Shown: positions 26,216-35,195, counted from the stretch's first letter. The stretch is DNA of 57,014 nucleotides from Paludibacteraceae bacterium (GCA_017558065.1 JAFYWK010000049.1:1-57014); one strand, 5' to 3'. Numbers and translations are program-made. Notes: generated by a model not told the origin, from the sequence alone.

Positions 26216-27292
26216 ATGGCAAACGATAAACTGACATGGACTGAACTGCGCAAAGCAGTGGCAGAGTACGCCAATACTTCGGAACAAGAAGCTGGGCAGT
26301 TTCTCAATGCCCTATTGGAAGGCATTGTGGAAGGACTGAAAGCAGACAAGCAAGTCAAGATCAAAGGATTAGGTAGTTTTGGGCTGAAAGCAATCGCACC
26401 ACGCAAGAGCGTGAATATTGCTACAGGAGAGGCCTTCACCATTGAGGGGTATAACAAACTAACCTTTAACGCTGAGTCCATGCTCAAGGAGAGCGTGGAG
26501 AAACGTTTGGAACAGCCCAAAACAGAAGCCGTGATGGCAGAAATCAATAACGATCCTATCAAGAAACTTGGCGAACAAGCCGATGAAATCGTGGATATAT
26601 TGGCAGAACTGGGACAAGCGGTATCCAAACCAAGTTTGGAAGAGGAAGAAGTTTTAGAAGTTCCAACAGTTGTAAAAGAAGAGATAGAAGAGACGACTGA
26701 AGAACTTACGCCAGAACTTGTAGAGGAGCCAAAGGAGGAAGCGGTAGAGGAAACTATAGAGGAACCTGCGGAGGAAGAAAAGCCAATCGTAGAGAAGCCA
26801 ACAGAAAAACCAATATGCAAACCTGCATGCAAGTGCCATAAGTGGGTGTGCTGGGTGATTGGTGCATTGTTGCTGTTGGGTATCGTGGGAACGGGTGTGT
26901 ATTTCCGTGCGACATTGATACAATGGTGGCAATGCATGCAAGACTGTCAGCCAACCACAGAGGTAGTTGAAGAAGTTTTAGAAGTGGAAGAAGTTTTAGA
27001 GGTAGAAGAATTGACTTTGGCAGAGAAGCCACGCGAGTATGTGAACTTTATCGGCATAGAGCGCGTGGGAAAAGATAGTCGATTGGCATGGATAGCGTAC
27101 AAGTATTACGCGCAAAAAGACTTGTGGGTGTTTATCTATGAAGCGAATAGAGACATCATTAAACATCCTGCACACGTGCGCGAGGGTCAAGTGATTCGTA
27201 TCCCTGAACTGAGCGAGGAGTATAGAAATCTGTATAACCCAGAGCTGAGAGAGTTGGTGGATAGTTTGGCGGTGGAATATTTGAAGAAATAG
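26216..27292 (+). CDS. HU-domain membrane protein with LysM-like C-terminus
   Basis: A 358-residue mosaic. Residues 1-95 are an HU-like DNA-binding domain (TWTELRKAVAEYANTSEQEAGQ, VKIKGLGSFGLKAIAPRKSV). Residues 120-200 are a strongly acidic, E/P-rich linker. A cysteine motif CKPACKCH (201-208) precedes one transmembrane helix (210-230, WVCWVIGALLLLGIVGTGVYF). A second acidic linker with EEVLEVEEVLEVEE leads to a LysM-like module at about 280-330 (SRLAWIAYKYYAQKDLWVFIYEANRD, VREGQVIRIP). The predicted layout puts DNA binding in the cytoplasm and glycan binding in the periplasm. Such HU-LysM proteins occur in Bacteroidales; the tethering role is inference. Confidence 0.85.
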   Translation: MANDKLTWTELRKAVAEYANTSEQEAGQFLNALLEGIVEGLKADKQVKIKGLGSFGLKAIAPRKSVNIATGEAFTIEGYNKLTFNAESMLKESVEKRLEQPKTEAVMAEINNDPIKKLGEQADEIVDILAELGQAVSKPSLEEEEVLEVPTVVKEEIEETTEELTPELVEEPKEEAVEETIEEPAEEEKPIVEKPTEKPICKPACKCHKWVCWVIGALLLLGIVGTGVYFRATLIQWWQCMQDCQPTTEVVEEVLEVEEVLEVEELTLAEKPREYVNFIGIERVGKDSRLAWIAYKYYAQKDLWVFIYEANRDIIKHPAHVREGQVIRIPELSEEYRNLYNPELRELVDSLAVEYLKK

Positions 27293-27313
27293 GTTAGAGG
27301 TTAGAGGTTAAAA
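27293..27313 (+). repeat. Heptamer repeat before uvrA
   Basis: GTTAGAG, GTTAGAG, GTTAAAA directly after the stop codon of the upstream gene and just before the TTG start of uvrA. Confidence 0.75.
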
Positions 27314-27323
27314 GCAAGAATAT

Positions 27324-30218
27324 TTGAACGAAGATGTAATACATATTCACAGGGCACGGACGCATAACCTGAAGGACATAACCGTAGATATTCCACGCAA
27401 CAAGTTGGTCGTTATCTCGGGTGTCAGCGGTAGCGGTAAGTCTTCTTTGGCCTTCGACACATTGTTTGCCGAAGGTCAACGACGTTATGTAGAGAGCCTG
27501 AGTTCGTATGCACGCCAGTTCCTTGGGCGTATGCAGAAACCCGATGTGGACTTCATTGACGGTATTCCCCCTGCCATAGCCATTGAGCAGAAAGTGACCA
27601 ATCGTAACCCACGTAGTACAGTGGGAACGGTGACGGAGATTCACGAATACCTCAAATTGTTGTTTGCACGCGCAGGCAAGACCATTTCGCCCGTAAGCGG
27701 CATGGAAGTGAAACGTCACAGTGTGCATGATGTGGTGGAGTGCCTGCGTAGGCAAGCGATAGGAACAAAAGTGCTTCTGTTGGCGCCTATCGTTGCGGAG
27801 AATACAGAGGAACAATTGGGTATCTGGCAGCAACAGGGTTTTGCTCGTTTGTACCGATTCAAGGAGGATGGAACAGGGGAAGTGCTGCGACTGAATCAAG
27901 TGCTGACAAACAAAGGAGATACTTTAATCCAACAACATAAACAACAAAATTCAACAACACAAGATTTGACCTATCTGCTGGTTGACCGCGTCATAACCGA
28001 TGGCGAAGAGAGTACGTTGAACCGCTTTGCGGACTCGGTGCAGACAGCATTCTTTGAGGGAAAAGGCGAGTGTAGGTTGGTGATAGAGTTACCAAATATA
28101 GATCGCTGCGCTGAAGATCGCCCTACGGGCTGTAGATCGGCTTCGTCTGAAGATGGAGGAGGATTTAAGATTGTCACATTCTCGCAACGCTTTGAGGCGG
28201 ATGGGATTACGTTTATGGAACCCACGGAACATTTGTTTGATTTTAATAGTCCATTGGGAGCTTGTCCTACCTGCGGCGGATACGGCAATGTGATTGGTAT
28301 AGACCCTGACTTGGTTGTTCCAGACAAAACGAAATCGATATATGAAGGGGCGATAGCATGCTGGAAAGGTGAGAAGATGGGGCTGTGGAACGAGGCACTG
28401 ATCTATGCAGCGGATAAGTTTGACTTTCCAATACACACACCCTACTACGAACTGACTGCAGAACAGAAGCAGTTACTGTGGATTGGCAATGAATATTTTC
28501 ATGGACTGAACGACTTTTTCCACGAACTAGAGAGCAAACAATACGCAAAGATACAGTATCGCGTTATGCTCAGTCGCTATAGAGGCAAGGCGATATGTCC
28601 TGACTGTTTGGGCAAGCGATTGAGGAAGGAGGCAGAGTATGTGCTGGTAGGCGGAAAGTCAATTACAGAGTTGAGTCAGATGCCTATTACGCAGTTAGCG
28701 GAATGGTTTAAAGGCTGCACAGCAGCCGTAGTGTCGCCCAATGGGCGAAGTGCTGTCCCTACGGGAGGTGATGGAAATCTCTCTCCTTTTGAGCCTCTTT
28801 TAACAGAGATTCGTTCGCGGCTTCAGTTTATGCAGGATGTAGGGTTGGGTTATTTGACCTTGAGTCGTATGTCCAGCACCTTGTCGGGTGGCGAGGGACA
28901 GCGCATCAATTTGGCTAAGTCGTTGGGTAGTAGTCTGGTAGGTTCGTTGTATGTATTGGACGAACCCAGTATTGGTTTGCACCCAAGGGATACACAACGA
29001 CTGATACACGTGCTGAAACAGTTGCGCGATTTGGGCAATACGATTGTGGTCGTGGAGCACGATGATGAGATACAGAAAGCAGCGGATTATTCGATAGAGA
29101 TTGGTCCGAAAGCAGGTCGCCATGGCGGCGAACTGGTATATGCTGGGGCGCCGAAGATAGAGAAATTTACGTATTCTATTCCGCCTTATAGGCGTACATG
29201 GAATAACTATATAGAGGTTATCGGTGCGACTGAGAACAATTTGAAGAATATCAATGTTCGCTTCCCGCTGAACGTGATGACAGTGGTAACGGGCGTCAGT
29301 GGCAGCGGCAAATCATCGCTGATTACGAAGGTGCTCTACCCTGCGCTGAAGAAACATTATGGCGGTATAGCCGAACGAACGGGTGACTTTGGCAGTCTGA
29401 GGGGCAGTCTGCAATTGATTCATAATGTGGAGTTTGTCGATCAGAATCCATTGACCAAATCATCGCGTTCGAACCCAGTGACCTATCTGAAGGCATACGA
29501 TGAGATACGTAAGTTATACGCAGAGCAGCAACTGAGCAAACAGATGGGCTTCACGCCGTCGCATTTCTCGTTTAATACACCTGGCGGTAGGTGCGAAGCC
29601 TGCCAAGGCGAGGGAACGATACGGATAGAGATGCAGTTCATGGCGGATGTGGTGTTGGAGTGCGAACACTGTAAGGGCAAACGCTTTAAGCAGGATGTAC
29701 TAGATGTGCTGTACCGGGGTAAGAGCATTTACGATGTGCTGGAGATGACGGTTAATCAGGCGATAGAGTTCTTCTCCGAAGATTCGGCATGTAAGAAGAT
29801 TGTCAATAGGTTGAAGCCGTTGCAGGATGTAGGTATAGGGTATGTGAAGTTGGGTCAAGCGGGTAGCACGTTGTCGGGAGGCGAGAGTCAGCGCGTGAAG
29901 TTGGCCTCGTTCTTGGCGCAAGAGAATGCGACCCCTACCCTCTTTATCTTTGATGAGCCCACAACGGGATTGCATCACCATGATGTGGCAGTGCTGTTGA
30001 AAGCGTTGAATGCGCTGATTAGCAGAGGGCACTCGGTGTTGGTGATTGAGCATAATCCATCGGTGATATTGGCAGCAGACCATATTATTGACCTTGGTCC
30101 TGAAGGTGGCGATGAAGGAGGAAGAATAGTGGCAGAAGGTACGCCAGAGCAGATTATGGAGTGTAAGGAGAGCTACACAGGTAGAGCATTAAACGAATTG
30201 AAAGACAGTTTTATATGA
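27324..30218 (+). CDS. uvrA: Excinuclease ABC subunit A
   Basis: A 964-residue UvrA, the damage-sensing ATPase of nucleotide excision repair. Walker A motifs GVSGSGKSSL near residue 34 and again near 655; signature motifs TLSGGEGQRINL and TLSGGESQRVKL; Walker B YVLDEPSIGLHPRD and FIFDEPTTGLHHHD; zinc sites CPTCGGYG and CEACQGEG...CEHCKGKRF. The start must be TTG at 27324, because the frame closes with TAA 15 bases upstream and no ATG lies between. Three unusual inserts keep the frame: an N/Q-rich stretch at about 203-213 (IQQHKQQNSTTQ), palindromic inserts at about 260-277 (DRCAEDRPTGCRSASSED) and about 464-482. The stop overlaps the next ATG by 4 nt. Confidence 0.97.
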   Translation: MNEDVIHIHRARTHNLKDITVDIPRNKLVVISGVSGSGKSSLAFDTLFAEGQRRYVESLSSYARQFLGRMQKPDVDFIDGIPPAIAIEQKVTNRNPRSTVGTVTEIHEYLKLLFARAGKTISPVSGMEVKRHSVHDVVECLRRQAIGTKVLLLAPIVAENTEEQLGIWQQQGFARLYRFKEDGTGEVLRLNQVLTNKGDTLIQQHKQQNSTTQDLTYLLVDRVITDGEESTLNRFADSVQTAFFEGKGECRLVIELPNIDRCAEDRPTGCRSASSEDGGGFKIVTFSQRFEADGITFMEPTEHLFDFNSPLGACPTCGGYGNVIGIDPDLVVPDKTKSIYEGAIACWKGEKMGLWNEALIYAADKFDFPIHTPYYELTAEQKQLLWIGNEYFHGLNDFFHELESKQYAKIQYRVMLSRYRGKAICPDCLGKRLRKEAEYVLVGGKSITELSQMPITQLAEWFKGCTAAVVSPNGRSAVPTGGDGNLSPFEPLLTEIRSRLQFMQDVGLGYLTLSRMSSTLSGGEGQRINLAKSLGSSLVGSLYVLDEPSIGLHPRDTQRLIHVLKQLRDLGNTIVVVEHDDEIQKAADYSIEIGPKAGRHGGELVYAGAPKIEKFTYSIPPYRRTWNNYIEVIGATENNLKNINVRFPLNVMTVVTGVSGSGKSSLITKVLYPALKKHYGGIAERTGDFGSLRGSLQLIHNVEFVDQNPLTKSSRSNPVTYLKAYDEIRKLYAEQQLSKQMGFTPSHFSFNTPGGRCEACQGEGTIRIEMQFMADVVLECEHCKGKRFKQDVLDVLYRGKSIYDVLEMTVNQAIEFFSEDSACKKIVNRLKPLQDVGIGYVKLGQAGSTLSGGESQRVKLASFLAQENATPTLFIFDEPTTGLHHHDVAVLLKALNALISRGHSVLVIEHNPSVILAADHIIDLGPEGGDEGGRIVAEGTPEQIMECKESYTGRALNELKDSFI
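28101..28154 (+). repeat. In-frame triple palindrome unit in uvrA (insert 1)
   Basis: The pattern GATCG-x-CTGWA repeats: GATCG CTGCG CTGAA, GATCG CCCTACGGG CTGTA, GATCG GCTTCGT CTGAA GAT. Core hairpins vary, the flanks are kept. Coded residues lie next to the first zinc-binding region. Confidence 0.85.
28713..28768 (+). repeat. In-frame triple hairpin in uvrA (insert 2)
   Basis: Three hairpins with 3-nt loops in a row: GGCTGC-ACA-GCAGCC (28713-28727), TCGCCC-AAT-GGGCGA (28734-28748) and TCCC-TAC-GGGA (28756-28766), joined by GTAGTG and AGTGCTG. It codes the low-complexity insert KGCTAAVVSPNGRSAVPTGG. Confidence 0.88.
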
Positions 30219-32083
30219 TAAGCGTAGAACATCTCAGCATAGAGTACTCATCGCGTCCGATATTGGACGATATTACTTTTTTGATTAACCCACGCGATAG
30301 AGTGGCGTTAGTAGGAAAGAATGGTGCGGGTAAGACGACTCTGCTCCGATTGTTGGCGGGAGTGGAGACTCCCACATCGGGTCGTATCAACAAGATGGGC
30401 GACCTGACTATCGGTTACCTGCCACAGGTGATGATGCACGTGGATGGCAAGACGCTCAGAGAGGATGTGATGTCAGTCATCGCTCACAAGAGCGATAGTG
30501 TAGAGAACGCTTCGCTACAGGACGGCGCAAGCGCCTACAGTTTAGAGGCAGGAATATCAGGCGAGGAAGCACGGTTTATCGCGGAGATGGATAGGACGAT
30601 TATCGGTTTGGGCTTTGAAAGGAAGGACTTTGACCGTCCTTGTTCGGAGTTCTCGGGCGGCTGGCGTATGCGTATTGAGTTGGCGAAGATACTCTTGCAA
30701 CACCCTGACCTGTTGCTATTGGATGAGCCGACTAACCACTTGGATATAGAGTCGATACAATGGCTGGAGGAGTTTCTCAAGAATAACGGTAGTGCGCTGG
30801 TATTGGTGAGCCACGACCGCGCTTTTTTGGACAATGTGACGACACGAACGATTGAGATTACCCTCGGTAGGATATATGACTATAACGCCCCCTACTCGCA
30901 ATTCAAGGTACTGCGCCAAGAGCGACACGAACAACAAGTGCGCGCCTATATGAATCAGCAGAAGATGATTCAGGAGACGGAAGAGTTTATTGAGCGTTTC
31001 CGGTACAAGGCCACCAAAGCGGTGCAAGTGCAGTCGCGCATCAAGCAACTGGAGAAGTTGGAGCGATTGGAGGTGGATCTGGAGGACAACTCAAGACTGA
31101 GTTTGCGTTTTCCGCCAGCACCACGCAGCGGCGATTTCCCCGTGATAGTGGAAGATTTGCGCAAAGATTTTGGCGAACATATGGTGTTTCAAGATGCGAC
31201 CTTCACGATTCGCAGAGGCGAGAAAGTGGCGTTTGTGGGAAAGAACGGCGAGGGTAAGACAACACTGGTGCGTTGTATCATGGGGCAGTTGGATTATATG
31301 GGTCAGTTGAAGATTGGACACAACGTGAAGATTGGGTACTTTGCACAGAACCAAGCGGCATTGTTGGACGGTGAACTGACTGTCTTCCAGACGATTGACA
31401 ACGTAGCAGTAGGCGACATTCGCACGCAGATACGCAATATATTGGGTGCATTCATGTTCGGAGGCGAGGCGTCGGAGAAGAAAGTGAAAGTGCTGTCGGG
31501 TGGCGAGAGAAGTCGTTTAGCGATGATTCGTTTGCTGCTGGAGCCATGCAACTTGTTGATACTTGACGAGCCCACGAACCACCTTGATATGCAGTCGAAA
31601 GATGTGCTGAAAGCAGCATTGAAGGAGTTTAACGGTACAGTGATTTGTGTGAGCCACGATCGTGATTTCTTGGACGGACTGGTGGACAAGGTGTATGAGT
31701 TTGGTGGAGGAAAAGTGAGAGAACACCTTGGCGGAATTTATGATTTCTTGCGCAGCAAGCGGATTGATAACCTCCAAGAATTGGAGAGGAAGACCGATGA
31801 GGCGATGAGGCGAAAAGGCGATGAGGCGAAAGGCGAGAGCTCTTCTGCGAAGTTGGATTATGCAGCACAGAAGGCAGCAGCTGCAGCGCGCCGAAAGAAA
31901 GAGAAACAGATTGCCGATGTGGAAGCAGCTATTGCGAAGTTGGAACAAGAGCAACAAGAGATAGAAGCACTGCTGACAGATGTAGCGCAACAAACGGCGG
32001 AGAACTTCCAACGCTATGAACATATCAAGCGCGAGATGGAACAACGCCTTTACGAATGGGAAATATTGAGTGAAGAAGAATAA
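30215..32083 (+). CDS. ABC-F family ATPase
   Basis: A 622-residue soluble protein with two ABC modules and no membrane segment, the hallmark of ABC-F translation factors. Walker A GKNGAGKT (34-41) and GKNGEGKT in the second module; signatures FSGGWRMRIELAKIL and LSGGERSRLAMIR; Walker B LLLDEPTNHLDIES and LILDEPTNHLDMQS. The interdomain linker (RQERHEQQVRAYMNQQKM to IKQLEKLERLE) is the P-site tRNA-interacting region of the family, and residues about 548-622 form a coiled coil. ABC-F proteins act on the ribosome; some give antibiotic resistance, which cannot be told here. Two in-frame repeat inserts are present: 30506-30548 and 31800-31839. It overlaps uvrA by 4 nt. Confidence 0.94.
   Translation: MISVEHLSIEYSSRPILDDITFLINPRDRVALVGKNGAGKTTLLRLLAGVETPTSGRINKMGDLTIGYLPQVMMHVDGKTLREDVMSVIAHKSDSVENASLQDGASAYSLEAGISGEEARFIAEMDRTIIGLGFERKDFDRPCSEFSGGWRMRIELAKILLQHPDLLLLDEPTNHLDIESIQWLEEFLKNNGSALVLVSHDRAFLDNVTTRTIEITLGRIYDYNAPYSQFKVLRQERHEQQVRAYMNQQKMIQETEEFIERFRYKATKAVQVQSRIKQLEKLERLEVDLEDNSRLSLRFPPAPRSGDFPVIVEDLRKDFGEHMVFQDATFTIRRGEKVAFVGKNGEGKTTLVRCIMGQLDYMGQLKIGHNVKIGYFAQNQAALLDGELTVFQTIDNVAVGDIRTQIRNILGAFMFGGEASEKKVKVLSGGERSRLAMIRLLLEPCNLLILDEPTNHLDMQSKDVLKAALKEFNGTVICVSHDRDFLDGLVDKVYEFGGGKVREHLGGIYDFLRSKRIDNLQELERKTDEAMRRKGDEAKGESSSAKLDYAAQKAAAAARRKKEKQIADVEAAIAKLEQEQQEIEALLTDVAQQTAENFQRYEHIKREMEQRLYEWEILSEEE
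30506..30548 (+). repeat. In-frame hairpin-plus-tail unit in ABC-F gene
   Basis: GAACGCTTCGCTACAGGAC is followed by GGCGCAAGCGCC and TACAGTTTAGAGG. The last tail matches the CTACAGTTTAAAGG tail in rimO with one change. It codes residues about 98-111 (ASLQDGASAYSLEAG), between Walker A and signature of the first module. Confidence 0.82.
31800..31839 (+). repeat. Heptamer/octamer repeat in ABC-F gene
   Basis: AGGCGATG, AGGCGAAA, AGGCGATG, AGGCGAA, AGGCGAG in tandem; translated as EAMRRKGDEAKGE between the second ATPase module and the C-terminal coiled coil. Confidence 0.85.
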
Positions 32084-32086
32084 ATT

Positions 32087-33325
32087 ATGAAAGAGATTAT
32101 TGATTACATTATCCGTTTTCTGCTTTATGGCAACGCAGAGGCAGCCAAGCAAGTCGGTTATACGGCTAACGAGGAGGAGTGGCAAAACTACCGTGTAGTG
32201 ATTGTACCTAATGGGCATTTGGGTAAAGAGATTGTGATGCCTGATTTTAAAGAGAAGCCTACCCCCACCCCCTCCCTAAAAGGAGGGGAGAATAACGAGG
32301 AATATAAAACCTGGATTATTCGCACGGATATTGTCTATAACACCTTCTTCTTTATCTCGCGGGCGGAGGAATTGATTAACACACAGCGAGATGAGCATGG
32401 GCGATTCTTGGCTAAGTATTCTATTCTGGGTAAAAACAACCGCTTGATGATTCCTACGGTGGATGAGTATGCGCGCATGCTGATGAAACTGTTGGATCTG
32501 CCTTTGCCTACCCCATCGTTTAGTCAAATCTATTTGACGCACGATATAGATACGATTGCCCATTACCGCCACTTGCGCGGAGCGATAGGAGGCATCGTGC
32601 GCGGTCAATGGCGCAAAGTGATGGCGTCGCTGAAGGATATTCACAATGACCCTGCCTTCACCTTCTCGTGGCTGATTGCGCAAGATAAGAAGGTGGAAGG
32701 AGCAAAACGTATTTACTTTGTCAAAGACACCGAAGGCAAGGGATATGATTATCCGCAATATAAACTCGATGGCAAGGACTTTGAAACCGCAGAACAGTTG
32801 ATAGAAAACAGCGGTGCCAAGATTGGGTTACATTCGAGTTACTATGGTGGAAAGATGACCAATGTGGTGGTATTCACACATATGGTGAACAAAGAGAGTG
32901 TTAGGGAGGGAGATATTGTAAAAATTAAGGACTTGTACCACCGTAGTCATTATCTTCGTTGCTCAATAGATGACATGCAAATGTTGGTAAACATGGGCAT
33001 AACCGACGACTTCACGATGATGTTCCCTGATCAAGTGGGCTTCCGTTTGCAGACCACTCGACCTGTGCGCTGGATTAATCCTAAGACAATGCAACTCACT
33101 GATTTAGCGCTGCATCCACTGACAGTCATGGACTGTACACTGAGCAACAGTAACTATATGAATCTCAGCGAGGATGAGGCATATTTTGAGTGTCAGCGAT
33201 TGTTTGACAAGGTACATCAGAACGCAGGCGAAGTAGTGATTCTTTGGCATAACTCCACTCCTGCCGGTAATACCTATCACCAGAGTCTGTATCCTAAGTT
33301 ATTGGAGATGATTTGTGGATTATAG
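32087..33325 (+). CDS. Polysaccharide deacetylase-like protein (DUF7033 type)
   Basis: A 412-residue protein. The N-terminal part (IIDYIIRFLLYG, WIIRTDIVYNTFFFISRAEE, RFLAKYSILGKNNRLMIPTVDEY) matches the domain that precedes a NodB-like barrel in many Bacteroidota proteins. The barrel has the metal motif IYLTHDIDT, GLHSSYYGG for the H-x-S-x part and a closing VVILWHNSTPAGN. No signal peptide, so cytoplasmic. Neighbouring glycosyltransferases suggest a role in surface or capsular polysaccharide. Residues about 57-67 (KPTPTPSLKGGEN) are coded by a palindromic repeat at 32255-32288 that also occurs in the cysteine desulfidase and peptidase genes; it interrupts the N-terminal domain. Confidence 0.82.
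   Translation: MKEIIDYIIRFLLYGNAEAAKQVGYTANEEEWQNYRVVIVPNGHLGKEIVMPDFKEKPTPTPSLKGGENNEEYKTWIIRTDIVYNTFFFISRAEELINTQRDEHGRFLAKYSILGKNNRLMIPTVDEYARMLMKLLDLPLPTPSFSQIYLTHDIDTIAHYRHLRGAIGGIVRGQWRKVMASLKDIHNDPAFTFSWLIAQDKKVEGAKRIYFVKDTEGKGYDYPQYKLDGKDFETAEQLIENSGAKIGLHSSYYGGKMTNVVVFTHMVNKESVREGDIVKIKDLYHRSHYLRCSIDDMQMLVNMGITDDFTMMFPDQVGFRLQTTRPVRWINPKTMQLTDLALHPLTVMDCTLSNSNYMNLSEDEAYFECQRLFDKVHQNAGEVVILWHNSTPAGNTYHQSLYPKLLEMICGL
32255..32288 (+). repeat. CCTACCCCC-type palindromic repeat, copy 1
   Basis: The unit reads AAGCCTACCCCCACCCC then CTCCCTAAAAGGAGGGG, the second part forming a hairpin. Copies occur at 35685-35717 (inverted), 52940-52973 (inverted) and as shorter relatives at 35632-35665 and 12781-12806. 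Confidence 0.85.
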
Positions 33326-33353
33326 GTTAGAGGTTAAAGGTTAAAGGCAAGAG
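33326..33353 (+). repeat. Heptamer repeat before glycosyltransferase gene
   Basis: GTTAGAG, GTTAAAG, GTTAAAG, GCAAGAG fill the spacer from the stop at 33325 to the ATG at 33358. Confidence 0.8.
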
Positions 33354-33357
33354 AGAG

Positions 33358-34467
33358 ATGAAACTGAATATCCTGATATTAGCAGACCCTTTTGGTAAGC
33401 CCTCCTACGCACCGAGGTTGCGCTATTTGTGCAACTATCTCACGAAGCAGGGGCATCAGATTGCTGTATATACGGAGCAGTTTCAGCCGTTTGATTTTCC
33501 ACACGCTTATCCTATTATCGAGAAACCTATCGCCTATCACAGCACGTGGCAGTGGGCGTGTCAATCGCTATGGTCATTGCTCACGGACTGGCGCAATCGG
33601 CAGTTCTCGAGATGGGTGAAAGAGCAAGTGAAGGAGCAGAAGTATGACTTGGTTTTCTGCACAACATTCTCCACCTTCCCACTGAGAGCGGCATACGACA
33701 TCGCTCTTGAAAAGAATATTCCGCTCATCACTGACATTCGCGACTTGGACGAGCAAGTGCCTGGCGCTCAATACCAGAGCCACCGCCAATGGTGGGCAAA
33801 GCCATTTAGCCGTTGGTACAAGTGGGTGAATATCCGCCGCCGCAACCATGTGCTAAGCAAAGCCAATGCTGTGACCACCGTATCGCCGTGGCATGTGGAT
33901 TTTATTCGCCAATTCAATAGCGAGGTGCACCTAATCTACAACGGATATGATCCCACGCAGTTTTATGCAGAAGATGTGCGTACAGACACATTCCGCATCT
34001 CGTATATCGGATGTATCTATGCTTTTCAAAGCACAGCTCTCGTAGAAAAAGCTGTGCAAGAACTGAATCTGCCAAAGGTAGAACTCAACATACACACCCC
34101 TGATTGTCAACCCATTCCGCTCTGTGAGGTAGGTAATGAATTACGCCGCAGCAGTATGGCATTGGTGCTGACCAACCCCAATGCCAAAGGCATGATGACC
34201 ACCAAATTCTTCGAAGCTTTTGGTTGTGAAAAGCCCATACTTTGCACGCCTTCTGATAATGGTTTATTGGCACAAACGATCCGTGAGACCAACGCGGGAT
34301 TGGCATCATCAGATATTCAGGAGGTCAAAGAATTTATTTTAGAAAAATACCACGAGTGGCAACACAACGGCTATACTCGTCAAGCAGTAAAAGACAAAGA
34401 GCAGTTCTCGCGTGAGAAACAAGCTCAGCAGTTCGAACAACTATTCTTTGAGATATTGAAGCATTGA
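33358..34467 (+). CDS. Glycosyltransferase family 4-like protein
   Basis: A 369-residue GT-B type enzyme. N-terminal Rossmann half begins LNILILADPFGKPSYAPRLRYL with a donor/acceptor loop, followed by YDLVFCTTFSTFPLRAAYDIAL and PLITDIRDLDEQ. The C-terminal half has VHLIYNGYDPTQFY, ISYIGCIY, and the GT4-like TTKFFEAFGCEKPILCTPSDNG with the E-x7-E-type donor site. It lacks signal peptide and membrane helix, so it acts on the cytoplasmic face. It overlaps the next glycosyltransferase by 4 nt (TTGA), so both belong to one glycan pathway; donor and acceptor unknown. Confidence 0.88.
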   Translation: MKLNILILADPFGKPSYAPRLRYLCNYLTKQGHQIAVYTEQFQPFDFPHAYPIIEKPIAYHSTWQWACQSLWSLLTDWRNRQFSRWVKEQVKEQKYDLVFCTTFSTFPLRAAYDIALEKNIPLITDIRDLDEQVPGAQYQSHRQWWAKPFSRWYKWVNIRRRNHVLSKANAVTTVSPWHVDFIRQFNSEVHLIYNGYDPTQFYAEDVRTDTFRISYIGCIYAFQSTALVEKAVQELNLPKVELNIHTPDCQPIPLCEVGNELRRSSMALVLTNPNAKGMMTTKFFEAFGCEKPILCTPSDNGLLAQTIRETNAGLASSDIQEVKEFILEKYHEWQHNGYTRQAVKDKEQFSREKQAQQFEQLFFEILKH

Positions 34468-35195
34468 ACACCATCTCCGTCATAGTACCTATATATAATG
34501 CTGAAAAGTATTTGAGCAAGTGTATCGAATCACTGATACACCAGAGTTATCGTGCGCTGCAAATCATTCTCGTGAATGATGGTTCAACGGATAATAGTCT
34601 AACTATCGCACAAGACTATGCAGCGCAAGATGCGCGCATTGCTATTTACTCGCAAACAAATAGGGGTCAGGCAGCGGCACGCAATAATGGATTGCAATAT
34701 GCCAATGGCGAATGGATTGCGTTTGTGGACGCGGATGATTATCTGGACACTGATTGTTATGCGCAACTTATGCAACATATCGCCCACAATGACTGTGTTC
34801 AGATGGGTTATAGGCGCATGAGTACTGATGGCAAAATCATAGAGGAGAAATGCCCACGCTATTTTTATCAATTTACTTCGCCATGTATGCGATTGTACCG
34901 CCGCGACCTATTCACGAAGCACCAACTCACCTTCCCAGAGGGAATGATTTATGAAGATGTGATTTTCTCGCTGGATTTCTGGGCGACCAACCCAACGTTT
35001 ATTAATCTCCCTTACACGGGTTACAATTATACCTTCAATCCGCTTTCTACGACTGCCAAACGCAATCGAACAAGGGAAAAAGAACTATTCAGAGTCTTAC
35101 ACAAAAAACTACGCCATACACATAGTTTCAAACTATGGTGCATCACATTATTAACCATTATCCGACTAAAACTTCATTTCATGCGATATGAATAA
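34464..35195 (+). CDS. Glycosyltransferase family 2
   Basis: A 243-residue GT-A enzyme. The canonical start ISVIVPIYNAEKYLSKCIESLIHQ, the nucleotide site ILVNDGSTDNS, the acceptor loop TNRGQAAARNNGL and the metal-binding DADDYL (DxD) are all present. The C-terminal half (RRDLFTKHQLTFPEGMIYEDVIF) has the E-D motif of GT2. The start is TTG at 34464, overlapping the stop of the preceding gene as TTGA; no ATG offers the complete N-terminal strand. The end overlaps the next gene by 8 nt. Product probably part of surface polysaccharide. Confidence 0.93.
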   Translation: MNTISVIVPIYNAEKYLSKCIESLIHQSYRALQIILVNDGSTDNSLTIAQDYAAQDARIAIYSQTNRGQAAARNNGLQYANGEWIAFVDADDYLDTDCYAQLMQHIAHNDCVQMGYRRMSTDGKIIEEKCPRYFYQFTSPCMRLYRRDLFTKHQLTFPEGMIYEDVIFSLDFWATNPTFINLPYTGYNYTFNPLSTTAKRNRTREKELFRVLHKKLRHTHSFKLWCITLLTIIRLKLHFMRYE

